This document shows positions 8,052-17,444 of a DNA stretch of 33,007 bases, piece by piece. Origin of the DNA: Desulfobulbaceae bacterium (GTDB taxonomy: Bacteria; Desulfobacterota; Desulfobulbia; Desulfobulbales; Desulfobulbaceae); NCBI GenBank assembly GCA_013201405.1, contig JABMJC010000014.1:1-33007 (forward strand), written 5' to 3'. Position 1 is the stretch's first letter. Each line of letters begins with the position of its first letter. Under the pieces are notes generated by a model. It saw only the letters and a list, made by a program, of their open reading frames with translations. It was not told where the DNA came from and searched no databases. The position numbers and the translations under genes are program-made.

Positions 8052-8915
8052 GTGGCAGACCTTTCCATTGCCGATCTGCTCCACGGAGCAGCGGAATCCT
8101 TCAGCCAGGCGGGTATCGATAGCCCCGAACTGGAGGCCCGCCTTCTCTTGCAGTTTGTCCTGGGAATTGACCGGGCCACGCTCATTCTACGCTGGCAGCA
8201 ACACCCGCCCATATCAGCACAAGAACACTTTGCCGCCCTCGTTGCCAGACGACTTGGCCGGGAGCCGCTGGCTTATATCACCGGGGAGCGTGAATTTTGG
8301 TCACTTCCCTTTGCCGTGTCGCCGGCAGTGCTCATTCCCCGGGCAGAGACCGAATTTCTGTTGGAGCAGGTCCTGCAGCAGGTGCAGGCAAAGGATATTC
8401 GCCACGCGCTTGACCTGGGCAGCGGCAGCGGGGTGATTGCGGTGGTGCTGGCTCGGGAATTGGGTTGCCGGGTCACCGCGGTGGATGTTTCCGCCGCTGC
8501 TTTGCAGGTGGCGGCAGACAATGCCAGGCGCCACGGGGTGGCCGAGCGTATCAACTGGCTCTGTGGCGATTTTTTTTCAGCCCTCCCACCGGCAGCCCGC
8601 TTTGATCTTCTGGTGAGCAATCCACCGTATGTTGCTGATTTGACGATGAAACAACTGGCGCCTGAGGTGCGTCTGTACGAACCGCATCTGGCCCTGTCTG
8701 GTGGGATGAACGGTTTAGACTGCATTGCACATATCAGTCGTCGGGCTGGAGATTTTCTCTATCCCGGCAGCTGGGTTTTTGTCGAAATCGGTGCCGACCA
8801 GAAAGAGGCGGCGCATCAACTCTTCACAGGCTCGCCCCATCGTTATGAGGACGTGCAGGTGAGGGAAGATCTGGCCGGGCGGCCACGGGTGTTGGCCGCC
8901 CGTTTTGCCGGGTAG
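8052..8915 (+). CDS. prmC: release factor glutamine methyltransferase
   Basis: Methylates the glutamine of the GGQ motif in release factors, using S-adenosylmethionine. The 287-residue protein has the N-terminal substrate-binding helical domain (about 1-75), the linker motif EPLAYITGEREFW, the SAM site DLGSGSG (121-127) and the catalytic NPPY (190-193). The GTG start at 8052 is supported by AGAGAGG at 8037-8043, eight bases upstream, overlapping the prfA stop. Placement 13 bases after prfA fits the well-known prfA-prmC pairing. Confidence 0.96.
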   Translation: MADLSIADLLHGAAESFSQAGIDSPELEARLLLQFVLGIDRATLILRWQQHPPISAQEHFAALVARRLGREPLAYITGEREFWSLPFAVSPAVLIPRAETEFLLEQVLQQVQAKDIRHALDLGSGSGVIAVVLARELGCRVTAVDVSAAALQVAADNARRHGVAERINWLCGDFFSALPPAARFDLLVSNPPYVADLTMKQLAPEVRLYEPHLALSGGMNGLDCIAHISRRAGDFLYPGSWVFVEIGADQKEAAHQLFTGSPHRYEDVQVREDLAGRPRVLAARFAG

Positions 8916-8987
8916 GTTTTTATTAACTTTCATGTGCCTGGCCGTGATCGTCTGTGGTTCAGGTGCTTTGCATAAACGACTGTACAC

Positions 8988-10271
8988 ATGGATAAACTGC
9001 TTATAGAGGGCGGTGCACCCCTGCACGGCGAGGTGCGGATCAGCGGCGCCAAAAATGCAGCCCTGCCACTTTTGGCGGCGACCCTGCTGACCCCAGGCAC
9101 GCACATTCTGCACAATGTGCCGGATTTACGCGATACCCGCACCATGCTTCGCGTCATCGAAACGCTGGGTGCTCGTTGGGAGCGGCAGGGAGCGACAGTA
9201 CGCATCAACACCGATACGCTGAGCGGCGCCGAAGCCCCGTACGATCTGGTTAAAACCATGCGGGCCTCAGTGCTGGTCCTGGGGCCACTTTTGGCCCGAG
9301 CGGGCTTTGCTCGGGTCTCCCTGCCAGGTGGTTGCGCTATTGGTGCCAGACCCATTGATTACCATCTCAAGGGATTTGAACGCCTGGGTGTGGAGGCTCA
9401 TCTGGCACAGGGCTATGTCGAGGCCAGGGTACCTGGCCGGCTACAGGGGGGCAGCATGTATTTTGATGCCCCTTCGGTGACCGGTACTGAAAACCTGCTC
9501 ATGGCTGCGGTCTGCGCCCAGGGACAAACCCTGATTCAGAATGCAGCCAGGGAGCCAGAGGTGGGCAACCTCATTGACATGCTTGTGAACATGGGGGCGC
9601 AGATCGAGGGCAAGGATACAGACACCCTTGTCATCCGGGGCGTGGAGCGGCTTAGTGCCGCGGAGACCTCGGTTATTCCCGACCGAATTGAAACCGGCAC
9701 CTACATGATTGCAGTGGCTGCCTGTGGTGGCAAGGTGCTTTTGCGTGACTGTGTGCCGCAGCACCTGGTCGCCCTGTCGGAAAAGCTGCGGATCTGCGGC
9801 TTGGTGATCGAAGAGGAGCAGGATTGCATGCAAGTGTCCTGCCCCGAGGTGGGTGATCGTAGCTTGTGCGCGTTGCAGAGTGTGGATATCACCACCCAGC
9901 CCTATCCGGGCTTTCCCACCGATCTGCAGGCGCAGTTCATGGCCCTGATGACCATGGGCGAAGACACGGCCATTATTCATGAAACCATTTTTGAAAATCG
10001 TTTCATGCACGTGGCTGAATTGAACCGCATGGGTGCAGACATCACCATTGAAGGCTCACGGGCCATTGTGCGTGGCGGTGGCCGCGACAGCATCTCTGGT
10101 GCACCGGTCATGGCCACAGACCTGCGCGCTTCAGCCTCCCTGGTTATTGCCGGGCTTGCTGCCCAGGGCTGTACCGAAATCTCGCGCATCTACCATCTGG
10201 AACGCGGCTACGAAAATATGGCGGCCAAGCTGCAGGAGCTGGGCGCGCGGATTCACCGAATCAGCGAGTAG
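8988..10271 (+). CDS. murA: UDP-N-acetylglucosamine 1-carboxyvinyltransferase
   Basis: First committed step of peptidoglycan synthesis: transfers enolpyruvate from PEP to UDP-GlcNAc. The 427-residue protein shows [13 protein letters not shown] with the substrate-binding Lys22-Asn23. The loop [16 protein letters not shown] carries the catalytic cysteine at residue 116. The presence of Cys rather than Asp predicts ordinary fosfomycin sensitivity of the enzyme; this is inference. The ATG lacks a strong ribosome-binding site. The 3' end overlaps the end of the convergent histidine kinase gene by 11 bases. Confidence 0.97.
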   Translation: MDKLLIEGGAPLHGEVRISGAKNAALPLLAATLLTPGTHILHNVPDLRDTRTMLRVIETLGARWERQGATVRINTDTLSGAEAPYDLVKTMRASVLVLGPLLARAGFARVSLPGGCAIGARPIDYHLKGFERLGVEAHLAQGYVEARVPGRLQGGSMYFDAPSVTGTENLLMAAVCAQGQTLIQNAAREPEVGNLIDMLVNMGAQIEGKDTDTLVIRGVERLSAAETSVIPDRIETGTYMIAVAACGGKVLLRDCVPQHLVALSEKLRICGLVIEEEQDCMQVSCPEVGDRSLCALQSVDITTQPYPGFPTDLQAQFMALMTMGEDTAIIHETIFENRFMHVAELNRMGADITIEGSRAIVRGGGRDSISGAPVMATDLRASASLVIAGLAAQGCTEISRIYHLERGYENMAAKLQELGARIHRISE

Positions 10272-12006
10272 GCCGTGCAGGCTGGGGCAGTACCAGGCGG
10301 ATAACACAGTTGAATGCAGCCTCGCTGTGTACGGAGACCGTGCCGCCATGCTGCTGCACCAACTGGTGGACTATGGCTAACCCCAGGCCAGACCCATCGG
10401 CCCTGTGCGAGAAAAATGGAATAAAAATCTGCTTGTGCAACTCCGGCGGAATGCCGGGCCCTTGGTCGCACACCTCAAGGGCCAGTGCCTCTTCGCCCTG
10501 TATGCGCACTGTTTGCGTACGAAGTACCACTTTTTGCGCTGTTTCCTGCACAGCCACGCAGGCATTTTCTACCAACTGGCGCAGCATGTCGCCAACCTGT
10601 TGCCGGTCAGCCCAAAAGAGTAACCCTGCCGGAAGATCCCATTCAATAGCTGTATAGGCAAACCGCTTGTTTTCGCTGAGAAAGCTGGAGATGAGTTCGG
10701 CCACCAGGGGTGCCAGTTCAAACCATTCCTGCCGGGTTGGTCTGGGCCGGGCAAAGAGCAGAAAGTCGGCAATGGTTTTCTCCATACGATCTGCTTCCCT
10801 GAGAATAATATCAAGCAGGGCCTTGGCTGGATCAGTACCGTCTCCTCCGGAAGGGCAGCACTGTCCCATGGCGAGCATCTGCGCAGAGCCGGATATTGCT
10901 GCCAATGGATTTCTGAAGTCATGGGCGATTTGGGCGCTCATTTGGCCGATGGCAGCCAGCTTCTCCGCCTCCCGTGTCCGCCGTTCCATCCGTTCCACCT
11001 GGCTGATGTCTTGTAAGGTAATGACCTTGGCTTTGCTGGTGCTGCTGCCGCTGTTTTTTTCAGCGGGCAGATTCAGCCGGCTAAGGGAGTAGCCGATGCG
11101 GATAGATTCTCCGTCTTGCCGGGTGAAATCACACACATTTCGTCCGGGAGTTGTCGGCTCGATATGCGCCAGAGTCGGAAAGTAGCGTTCAAGTCTCTCG
11201 CCCACAACCTGTTCTCGACTGTACCCGATGATGCATTCTGCTGCCTGGTTATACGAGTTGATTCGGTTTTTTTCGTCTGTGGTAATGATGCCGGTGCTGA
11301 TATCGTCAAAAATTTGTTGATAGAGTTGGGCGAGCTGGTCATAGGCGTGGGTAGTTTTGCGGAGTTCTTGCTGGGTGCGATGTAGACGGCTCCCCATTTG
11401 TCCACTGATGAGGGCGGTAAGGAAAAAAAGCAAGCCGTAAAAGGCAAAAAGATCGAGAGTGGCTGTGAGGTGAATGGGCGGCTTATAGCTGGTTTGGCCA
11501 AAATACGTAGGGATCAGCCCGGACAATTCGATGAGCAGCACGGTTGCGTAGAAAAAAGTGCTGGTTGCAGCCAGAAAAAGACTGCCTGTCTTGTAGAGAA
11601 TGAGCCCAGCAGCAGTAATGGGCAGGATGAAAAGCGGGGTAAAAATGGAGAAGCTGCAGCCAGTGGTATAGACAAAAATAGCCACAAACAGGGCGTCGGC
11701 CCAAAGCTGACCAAGGCCAAAGTTTCGCAATTTCCAGCTCGTGGGCGAGCTTTTCTGCAGGATAACAGCAGAGACAATGGAAAAGAGATAGAGGGCTAGT
11801 AAAATAAAACTGGTTTGCGGCAGGGGGGGTACGATGGCATTGCTGGGTGTATCACGCAGGACTGCCGCAGAGGTGCACAGGGTAGTTGACAGGAGCATGC
11901 GCAGCAAGATCCACCAGAGCAGATGCTGCCGGGTAACGGTTTCGCTGTCAGGTACAGGCCGGAAGAGCTGGGAAAAAAAGATTTTCAGGTTTTGGTGCAC
12001 AGACAT
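10261..12006 (-). CDS. pilS: membrane PAS sensor histidine kinase, PilS-like
   Basis: A 581-residue sensor kinase. The first ~200 residues hold six hydrophobic segments, the membrane layout typical of PilS. A PAS domain follows ([18 protein letters not shown]), then a HisKA dimerisation domain with the phosphoacceptor His362 in [13 protein letters not shown]. The HATPase domain ends the protein (N-box [27 protein letters not shown]). The ATG at 12006 has AAAGGT seven bases upstream; an in-frame GTG at 12039 would add 11 residues without similarity. It lies 48 bases after the regulator gene, so the two form an operon. The PilS name rests on architecture and on the PilR-like partner; no pilin gene is in view. 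Confidence 0.85.
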   Translation of the reverse strand: MSVHQNLKIFFSQLFRPVPDSETVTRQHLLWWILLRMLLSTTLCTSAAVLRDTPSNAIVPPLPQTSFILLALYLFSIVSAVILQKSSPTSWKLRNFGLGQLWADALFVAIFVYTTGCSFSIFTPLFILPITAAGLILYKTGSLFLAATSTFFYATVLLIELSGLIPTYFGQTSYKPPIHLTATLDLFAFYGLLFFLTALISGQMGSRLHRTQQELRKTTHAYDQLAQLYQQIFDDISTGIITTDEKNRINSYNQAAECIIGYSREQVVGERLERYFPTLAHIEPTTPGRNVCDFTRQDGESIRIGYSLSRLNLPAEKNSGSSTSKAKVITLQDISQVERMERRTREAEKLAAIGQMSAQIAHDFRNPLAAISGSAQMLAMGQCCPSGGDGTDPAKALLDIILREADRMEKTIADFLLFARPRPTRQEWFELAPLVAELISSFLSENKRFAYTAIEWDLPAGLLFWADRQQVGDMLRQLVENACVAVQETAQKVVLRTQTVRIQGEEALALEVCDQGPGIPPELHKQIFIPFFSHRADGSGLGLAIVHQLVQQHGGTVSVHSEAAFNCVIRLVLPQPARPTR

Positions 12007-12054
12007 GGCTCTACCTTTCCGACACATCAGCGGAAACACGCTGCGTGTTGTTCT

Positions 12055-13461
12055 TCAGTCGATCCCCAGTTTTTTTGTTCTGTAGCGCAGACTGCGAAAG
12101 CCCAACTTCAGTAGTTTGGCTGCCTTGGTTTTGGAATTGTCGGCCTTAGTCAGGGCGTGCAGAATAAGACTACGCTCCACATCCTCGAGCACAGCCTCAA
12201 GGCCCCGTTCAAACAGCTCTTCCTCGTCCCTGGCTGCCACAAACATGGCTGCTTTGTGTTCTGTATCACTTTTCTGTTCTCCAGAAGCCAACGTCACTGC
12301 CATACCCCTTTTTTTTCTGCTGTGTGTCGAGAGAATAAGGTTGTCTGGCAGGATGATATTGGACGACTCCATGGCCACGCCCCGCTCAATGATGTTCTCC
12401 AACTCGCGTACATTGCCTGGGAAGTCATACTGCATTAAGACTTCCATGCCATAGGAAGAAATGGTCTGCATATTTTTCCCCAGGAGTTGTGCATATTTCC
12501 TAAGAAAATAATCGACGAGCAGGGGGATATCACCGCCGCGTTCCCGTAGGGGAGGCACTCGAATGGGTACTACTGCCAGGCGGTAATAGAGATCTTCACG
12601 GAAGTTGCCGTCAATGACTTCCTGCTCCAGAATGCGGTTGGTGGCGGTGATGATGCGCGCATTGAACTGCAGGGTCTTGGTGGAGCCCACGGGCATGTAT
12701 TCGCGTTCCTGCAGCACACGCAAAAGTTTGGTTTGGATGGTGGGAGTGAGCTCACCAATTTCGTCAAGAAAGGCGGTGCCGCCGCTGGCCAGATGGAACA
12801 ACCCGGGTTTATCGGCAACGGCTCCGGTGAATGCACCCTTGGCATGGCCAAACAGCTCGCTTTCCAAAAGGGTTTCGGGAATGGCGCTGCAAATAATGGG
12901 CACAAAGGGCTTATCTGCCATCTGGGAACGGTTGTGGATGGCTTGGGCCACCAGCTCTTTGCCAGTGCCGGATTCGCCGTAGATGAGCACATTGGCCGGT
13001 GTAGGGGCAATGCGCCGGATCAGATCAAAAATTTTCAGCATTTCCGGGCTCTGACCAATTATTTCCGGAAAGGTGTCCTCAATCTGCCCGGCCTGCGCCT
13101 CCTTTTTATGCAGTGCGCACTCGACAATGCGCTTGACCTCATCCAGGTTGAAGGGCTTGGTGATATAATCAAAGGCCCCGTTTTTCATGGCAAGCACTGC
13201 GTCATCCGGCGAGGCAAAGGCAGTGATGAGGATGCAGGTAAGTTCAGGCTGCAGGGCCTTGAGCCGGGCCAGCAATTCAAGCCCGTTCATACCCGGCATG
13301 CGGATGTCGGAGATGGTCAGGTCAAAATGCTCTTCCTGCACCATGTGCAACGCCTTTTCGCCGTTGGCGGCGGTGCGCACTGTATACCCATGCTTTTCTA
13401 AAAATATGGAGAGAAACTCACGCATGCTGAGTTCATCGTCCACCACAAGAATGGAAGCCAT
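12055..13461 (-). CDS. pilR: NtrC-family sigma54 response regulator, PilR-like
   Basis: A 468-residue activator with three domains. The receiver domain (1-120) has the phosphoacceptor Asp52 and the acidic pair Asp8-Asp9. The AAA+ sigma54-interaction domain has Walker A GESGTGKE (162-169), the sigma54-contacting GAFTGA (209-214) and FLDEIGEL. A C-terminal Fis-type helix-turn-helix ends in FRSLRYRTKKLGID, which closely resembles the PilR ending. It should switch on sigma54 promoters when phosphorylated by the kinase encoded next to it. AGAGG precedes the ATG with five-base spacing. Targets are not visible here; type IV pilus genes are the guess from family resemblance. Confidence 0.88.
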   Translation of the reverse strand: MASILVVDDELSMREFLSIFLEKHGYTVRTAANGEKALHMVQEEHFDLTISDIRMPGMNGLELLARLKALQPELTCILITAFASPDDAVLAMKNGAFDYITKPFNLDEVKRIVECALHKKEAQAGQIEDTFPEIIGQSPEMLKIFDLIRRIAPTPANVLIYGESGTGKELVAQAIHNRSQMADKPFVPIICSAIPETLLESELFGHAKGAFTGAVADKPGLFHLASGGTAFLDEIGELTPTIQTKLLRVLQEREYMPVGSTKTLQFNARIITATNRILEQEVIDGNFREDLYYRLAVVPIRVPPLRERGGDIPLLVDYFLRKYAQLLGKNMQTISSYGMEVLMQYDFPGNVRELENIIERGVAMESSNIILPDNLILSTHSRKKRGMAVTLASGEQKSDTEHKAAMFVAARDEEELFERGLEAVLEDVERSLILHALTKADNSKTKAAKLLKLGFRSLRYRTKKLGID

Positions 13462-13626
13462 GCATGCCTCTGGAAAGTGATCGTTATCAGGCGATTATTG
13501 CACAATAAGGTATAGTCAAGTCCTCTGTAGGAAGTCAAATAAATATCCACACCAACCTGTGCAGGCATTTACAAGTGGCTCTGGATACGGTACAAAGACC
13601 ACAATCTCTTTAACCACCTCAGGATC

Positions 13627-14405
13627 ATGGCGAAAACAGAACAGTTCGAACAACAACCACTAAGCGTGCATCTGGCTGAACTGCGTTCCTGCTTGATTAT
13701 TTCACTGGTTGCCGTGGCATTGTCCTTTGTCCTGACGTATGCAGTGGTGGAGGAACTGGCCGACTGGTTTCTCAAACCATTGATCAGCGTGTTGCCAGAG
13801 GACAGAGTCCTTATTTTTACCTCGTACCAGGCAGGGTTTTTTTTTATCTGAAACTTGCCCTGGTTGCCGCAATTGTACTGGCCAGCCCTGTTATTTTCCT
13901 ACAAATATGGCGTTTTGTTGCCCCGGGCCTGTACTACCATGAAAAACAGGTGTTGCTGCCCTTTGTGCTGGTTTCCAGCCTATGTTTTATTGGTGGCGCG
14001 CTCTTTGGCTATTTTTTTGTCTTTCCCCCGGCTTTTCGTTTTCTTATCGGCTACTCCAATGAGTTTTTAGAAGCCATGCCAGCGGTGGAAGAGTATTTTC
14101 CCCTGGCACTGCGGCTTTTTCTCGCCTTTGGTGTCATCTTTGAACTGCCGGTTCTTATGGTCTTCCTTGGCAAGATAGGCGTGGTGGATAGGAGCTTTCT
14201 TGCCAAGAATCGAAAATATGCCATTCTCATTGCCTTTGTGGTTGCAGCCATACTGACACCGACTCCGGATGTGGTCAACCAGTTGCTCATGGCCGGGCCG
14301 ATTATTCTCTTGTATGAATGCAGCATTTTGGCGGTAGCCTTTTTTGCCAGGCATCCGTTCAAGGGTTTCCCCCTGGAAAAGGACAGCAATTCGACAAATG
14401 AGTAA
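13627..14405 (+). pseudogene. tatC: tatC, twin-arginine translocase subunit, interrupted by a one-base frameshift
   Basis: TatC is the polytopic inner-membrane receptor for folded proteins carrying twin-arginine signals. The first 74 codons (13627-13851) give PLSVHLAELRSCLIISLV, the usual TatC start, and end at a TGA just after a run of nine T (13837-13845). The other frame resumes at once at 13845 with YLKLALVAAIVLASPVIF and runs to the stop at 14403-14405. It includes LPFVLVSSLCFIGGALFGYFFVFP and the TPTPDVVNQLLMAGP segment typical of the last helices. One extra T would restore a normal 259-residue protein. A sequencing error, a real mutation, or slippage across T9 could explain this. No tatA or tatB is adjacent. 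Confidence 0.88.
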
Positions 14406-14454
14406 ACAAGACAACCGCGGTGTACTGTGGTGTTGAAATAAAACGTAATAAAAC

Positions 14455-14498
14455 GTGCAGATGTATCTGCACCTATCTAATCGCCTGCCCATGGGCAG
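14455..14498 (+). other. two short perfect palindromes in the leader of the epimerase gene
   Basis: GTGCAGAT/ATCTGCAC spans 14455-14472 with almost no loop. CTGCCCATGGGCAG spans 14485-14498, ending two bases before the ribosome-binding site AGGGAG. They could act as RNA hairpins or as protein-binding half-site pairs. Neither has a T-run, so termination is unlikely. Confidence 0.45.
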
Positions 14499-14511
14499 GA
14501 AGGGAGAATGT

Positions 14512-15537
14512 ATGCAGCATATCCTTATTACCGGCGCAGCCGGCTTTATCGGGCATGCCCTGGGCAAACGGCTTCTTGCCGAGGGGCGTACGGTGGTGGG
14601 CCTTGACAATCTCAATGACTACTATGACGTGCAGCTCAAGCGCGCTCGCCTGGCTGAGCTTGAGGCAAGCCCGCGCTTTACCTTTGTGCATCAGGACATG
14701 GCCGAACGCGCAGCCATGGCCGATCTGTTTCGTAGCCATCAATTCGATGCAGTGGTCAACCTGGCTGCCCAGGCAGGAGTCCGTTATTCGCTGATCAATC
14801 CGGGTGCCTACGTGGATACCAATCTGGTGGGTTTTGTCAACATTCTGGAGGGTTGCCGGCACAGCGGAGTCAAGCATCTGGTGTATGCTTCGTCCAGTTC
14901 CATTTATGGCGCCAATACCAAGATGCCCTTTTCCGAGCACGATACTGTTGACCATCCGGTATCTTTGTATGCAGCCTCCAAAAAGGCCAATGAACTGATG
15001 GCCCACACCTACAGCCATCTCTTTGGTTTACATTGCACAGGCCTACGTTTTTTTACTGTGTACGGGCCCTGGGGACGGCCGGACATGGCGCTTTTCCTCT
15101 TTACCAAGGCCATTTTGGAAGACAAGGCCATCAATGTTTTCAATAATGGCAATATGGAGCGTGATTTCACTTACATTGATGATATTGTCGAAGGGGTGGT
15201 ACGGGTGGTGGACAGGTTACCACAACCTGACCCGAACTGGGATGGCAACGATCCCGATCCGGCCACCAGCTACTGTCCTTGGCGGGTATACAATATCGGT
15301 AACAACAACAAGGAACAGCTGATGCGCTACATCGAGGTGCTGGAGCAGTGCCTGGGACGGACAGCCAAAAAAAACTTCATGCCCATGCAGGCCGGCGACG
15401 TGCCCGCCACCTATGCCGATGTCAGTGCATTGGTGCGGGATGTGGGCTTCCGGCCGAACACTCCCATTGAGGTGGGGGTGCGCCGCTTTGTCGACTGGTA
15501 TCTGCAATACTACAAACCAGAGATTCAAAGGCTCTGA
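14512..15537 (+). CDS. NAD-dependent epimerase, UDP-glucuronate 4-epimerase-like
   Basis: A 341-residue short-chain dehydrogenase of the extended type. The NAD-binding GAAGFIG is at residues 8-14, and the catalytic Tyr153 and Lys157 are in YAASK. The segments [32 protein letters not shown] and [18 protein letters not shown] are characteristic of bacterial UDP-glucuronate 4-epimerases, which make UDP-galacturonate for surface polysaccharide. A plain UDP-glucose 4-epimerase role cannot be excluded. The ATG at 14512 is chosen because AGGGAG (14501-14506) lies five bases upstream and the N-terminus then begins directly at the Rossmann fold. No other sugar genes are adjacent. Confidence 0.88.
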   Translation: MQHILITGAAGFIGHALGKRLLAEGRTVVGLDNLNDYYDVQLKRARLAELEASPRFTFVHQDMAERAAMADLFRSHQFDAVVNLAAQAGVRYSLINPGAYVDTNLVGFVNILEGCRHSGVKHLVYASSSSIYGANTKMPFSEHDTVDHPVSLYAASKKANELMAHTYSHLFGLHCTGLRFFTVYGPWGRPDMALFLFTKAILEDKAINVFNNGNMERDFTYIDDIVEGVVRVVDRLPQPDPNWDGNDPDPATSYCPWRVYNIGNNNKEQLMRYIEVLEQCLGRTAKKNFMPMQAGDVPATYADVSALVRDVGFRPNTPIEVGVRRFVDWYLQYYKPEIQRL

Positions 15538-15634
15538 TTCTCTTCTCTGCGCAGGGTACAGTGAGTTTTTGATGCAGAGTCCTGGTTTCGTTTCCGGTGC
15601 GATGTCTGTCGCCAGAGCACCAGCGATGAACTGT

Positions 15635-15663
15635 TTGCCACTTTACAGGAAGTAGGGTAGAAG
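15635..15663 (+). promoter_or_regulatory. candidate promoter of ribF
   Basis: TTGCCA (15635-15640) and TAGAAG (15658-15663) are 17 bases apart in the 182-base gap before ribF. The -35 matches five and the -10 four consensus positions. The gap otherwise holds no feature that could be recognised, and no FMN riboswitch. Confidence 0.35.
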
Positions 15664-15719
15664 GTGCGGACGATTGCAGGGTATTTCTGCTTTTTCTGCA
15701 TTATGTTGACCGATATTGT

Positions 15720-16652
15720 ATGAAAATTTACACTAGTCTGGAACAGGTGGCAGCACCCCGCGCCCCGGCACATGTCACCATTGGTAACTTCGATGGCGTG
15801 CATCTGGGCCACCAACAACTTTTTTCCAGAGTTGTGCGCCGGGCCAGGCGTGAGGGCGGAGTGAGCGTGGCCATCACCTTTGACCCGCATCCGCTCAAGG
15901 TGCTCAGTCCCAAGGGGATTCGTCTGATTTCCACTACCGAACAAAAGATTGAACTGATCGAGCGGGCAGGGGTGGATGAACTGTTGATCATTCCCTTTAC
16001 TAAGGAAATGGCTGCCACCAATGCTGAAGATTTTGTAGACGATATCCTGCTGCGGCAGGTGGGCATGGTGAGCCTGGTGGTTGGCTATGATTATGCCATG
16101 GGTAAAGGGCGAGCCGGTGGTACGGAGTTTTTAAAGCAGCAGGGAGCGGCCAAGGGGTTTGTGGTTGAGGTGGTACCCGCGTTTTACGTGGGGGGCAAAC
16201 TGGTGTCCAGCTCCACTATCCGGGACTTGGTGGCTGCCGGCAAGATGCGTGATGTGCGTACTCTGCTGGGCCGTTACTACCAGATACGTGGTGAGGTGCA
16301 GTACGGCCGGCAGCGCGGTTCGCAATTGCTGGGCTATCCCACGGCCAACCTCCGTATTCTTGCGGAAGACCTCTGTCCCAAGCAGGGAGTCTATGTTACC
16401 CAGGTCATTTATGATGGCACCTGTTACGGTGGTGTTTCCAATATCGGTTACAATCCGACCTTTGGTGAAAAAACCCTGGTGGCAGAAACACATATTTTTG
16501 GTTTCAAGGACGATATCTACGGCCGGCCTCTGCGCATTAATTTATTGCGCCACCTGCGTGAAGAACGAAAGTTCAATTCCCTGGATGAACTGATCCGGCA
16601 GATTGAAAAGGATATTGCCGTGGCGCATCGGGTACTGGCCAGGGAAAAATAG
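15720..16652 (+). CDS. ribF: bifunctional riboflavin kinase / FAD synthetase
   Basis: Converts riboflavin to FMN and then FAD. The 310-residue length is standard. The N-terminal nucleotidyltransferase domain shows GNFDGVHLGHQ (22-32), FDPHPLKVL and VSSSTIRDLVAAG. The C-terminal flavokinase domain shows RGSQLLGYPTANL and GVYVTQV. The product supplies FAD to AprA, QmoA and QmoB encoded further along. The ATG has no obvious ribosome-binding site. A separate promoter follows the gene, so the downstream TPR/riboflavin operon is probably independent of it. Confidence 0.96.
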   Translation: MKIYTSLEQVAAPRAPAHVTIGNFDGVHLGHQQLFSRVVRRARREGGVSVAITFDPHPLKVLSPKGIRLISTTEQKIELIERAGVDELLIIPFTKEMAATNAEDFVDDILLRQVGMVSLVVGYDYAMGKGRAGGTEFLKQQGAAKGFVVEVVPAFYVGGKLVSSSTIRDLVAAGKMRDVRTLLGRYYQIRGEVQYGRQRGSQLLGYPTANLRILAEDLCPKQGVYVTQVIYDGTCYGGVSNIGYNPTFGEKTLVAETHIFGFKDDIYGRPLRINLLRHLREERKFNSLDELIRQIEKDIAVAHRVLAREK

Positions 16653-16694
16653 GGCGGCAGGGTGTGCGGGAGCCCCGCATCTTCTGAGGCTGGC

Positions 16695-16723
16695 TTGGCA
16701 AATGTGGGTGTTGTGCCTATAGT
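16695..16723 (+). promoter_or_regulatory. candidate promoter of the TPR/rib/nusB/ftsK operon
   Basis: TTGGCA (16695-16700) and TATAGT (16718-16723) are exactly 17 bases apart and each match five of six consensus positions. This is one of the best promoter-like pairs in the window. It lies about 75 bases before the first gene of a string of closely packed genes. Confidence 0.5.
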
Positions 16724-16799
16724 GCTAAAGATATATAGAGATCCATTCCATTGATACAGCTCCATTGTAGACCCTAGAGCGTGAATAAGGATAACGATT

Positions 16800-17444
16800 A
16801 TGACAACAACAGCGAAACAGGCTGATTTGAACGAAGTGATTGCCGACCTGGAAAAATTGGTGGCGGAAAAGCCAGATAATGTCATGGCTCGACACCATCT
16901 TGGCCTGGTGTATCGGCGCGTTGGCCGCAGCGACGATGCAGTGACCCAGTTGGAAAAGGCTATCGAATTGGACAACCAGTCCATGGAGAGTATGATTAAT
17001 CTGGGCGCTATTTATTTTGAACGGGGTGATTACGACCGGGCCTTAGATTTGAACCGCCGCGCCTTGCAGGTTTCGCCCAAGATGGCCGAAGCGTATGTCA
17101 ATATCGGCCTCATACTTCAACAGCGTGGCGAAGTGGTGCAAGCTGTTGAGAGCTATATCAGAGCCACCCAACTGGATGCCAAGCTTATTACTGCTTGGTT
17201 GAATTTGGCCTCGGCCTATACTGCCATTGAGGAGGATGCCAAAGCTGTGGAGGCTGCTCGTCAAGCGGTCACCTTGGAGCCGGATTCCCCCATGGCCCAC
17301 AACAATCTGGCCGTGGCTCTTTATTTCAGTGGCGAATACGTCGATGCCCAGCGACACCTTGAACGGGCCAGCGAACTGGGCTACAGTGTTGATCCTCGTT
17401 TTGTGGAAACCTTGCGGGCCAAAGTAGCGGTTGAAAATGAGTAG
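16800..17444 (+). CDS. TPR repeat protein
   Basis: A 214-residue protein made almost wholly of tetratricopeptide repeats. About five 34-residue units run from residue 28 to 197, each with the W/L-G-Y-A-P pattern (for example ARHHLGLVYRRVGRSDDAV and AYVNIGLILQQRGEVVQAV). No signal peptide or membrane helix is seen, so a cytoplasmic protein-protein scaffold is expected. AAGGA (16787-16791) precedes the ATG. Its last codons overlap the start of the next gene, so the products are probably made together. Specific function is not known. Confidence 0.9.
   Translation: MTTTAKQADLNEVIADLEKLVAEKPDNVMARHHLGLVYRRVGRSDDAVTQLEKAIELDNQSMESMINLGAIYFERGDYDRALDLNRRALQVSPKMAEAYVNIGLILQQRGEVVQAVESYIRATQLDAKLITAWLNLASAYTAIEEDAKAVEAARQAVTLEPDSPMAHNNLAVALYFSGEYVDAQRHLERASELGYSVDPRFVETLRAKVAVENE

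Noticed and set aside
15538-15719. Possible FMN riboswitch before ribF, and likewise before ribE and ribBA
   Set aside because: None of the conserved RFN-element blocks were found in any of these gaps; they are also too short before ribE and ribBA.
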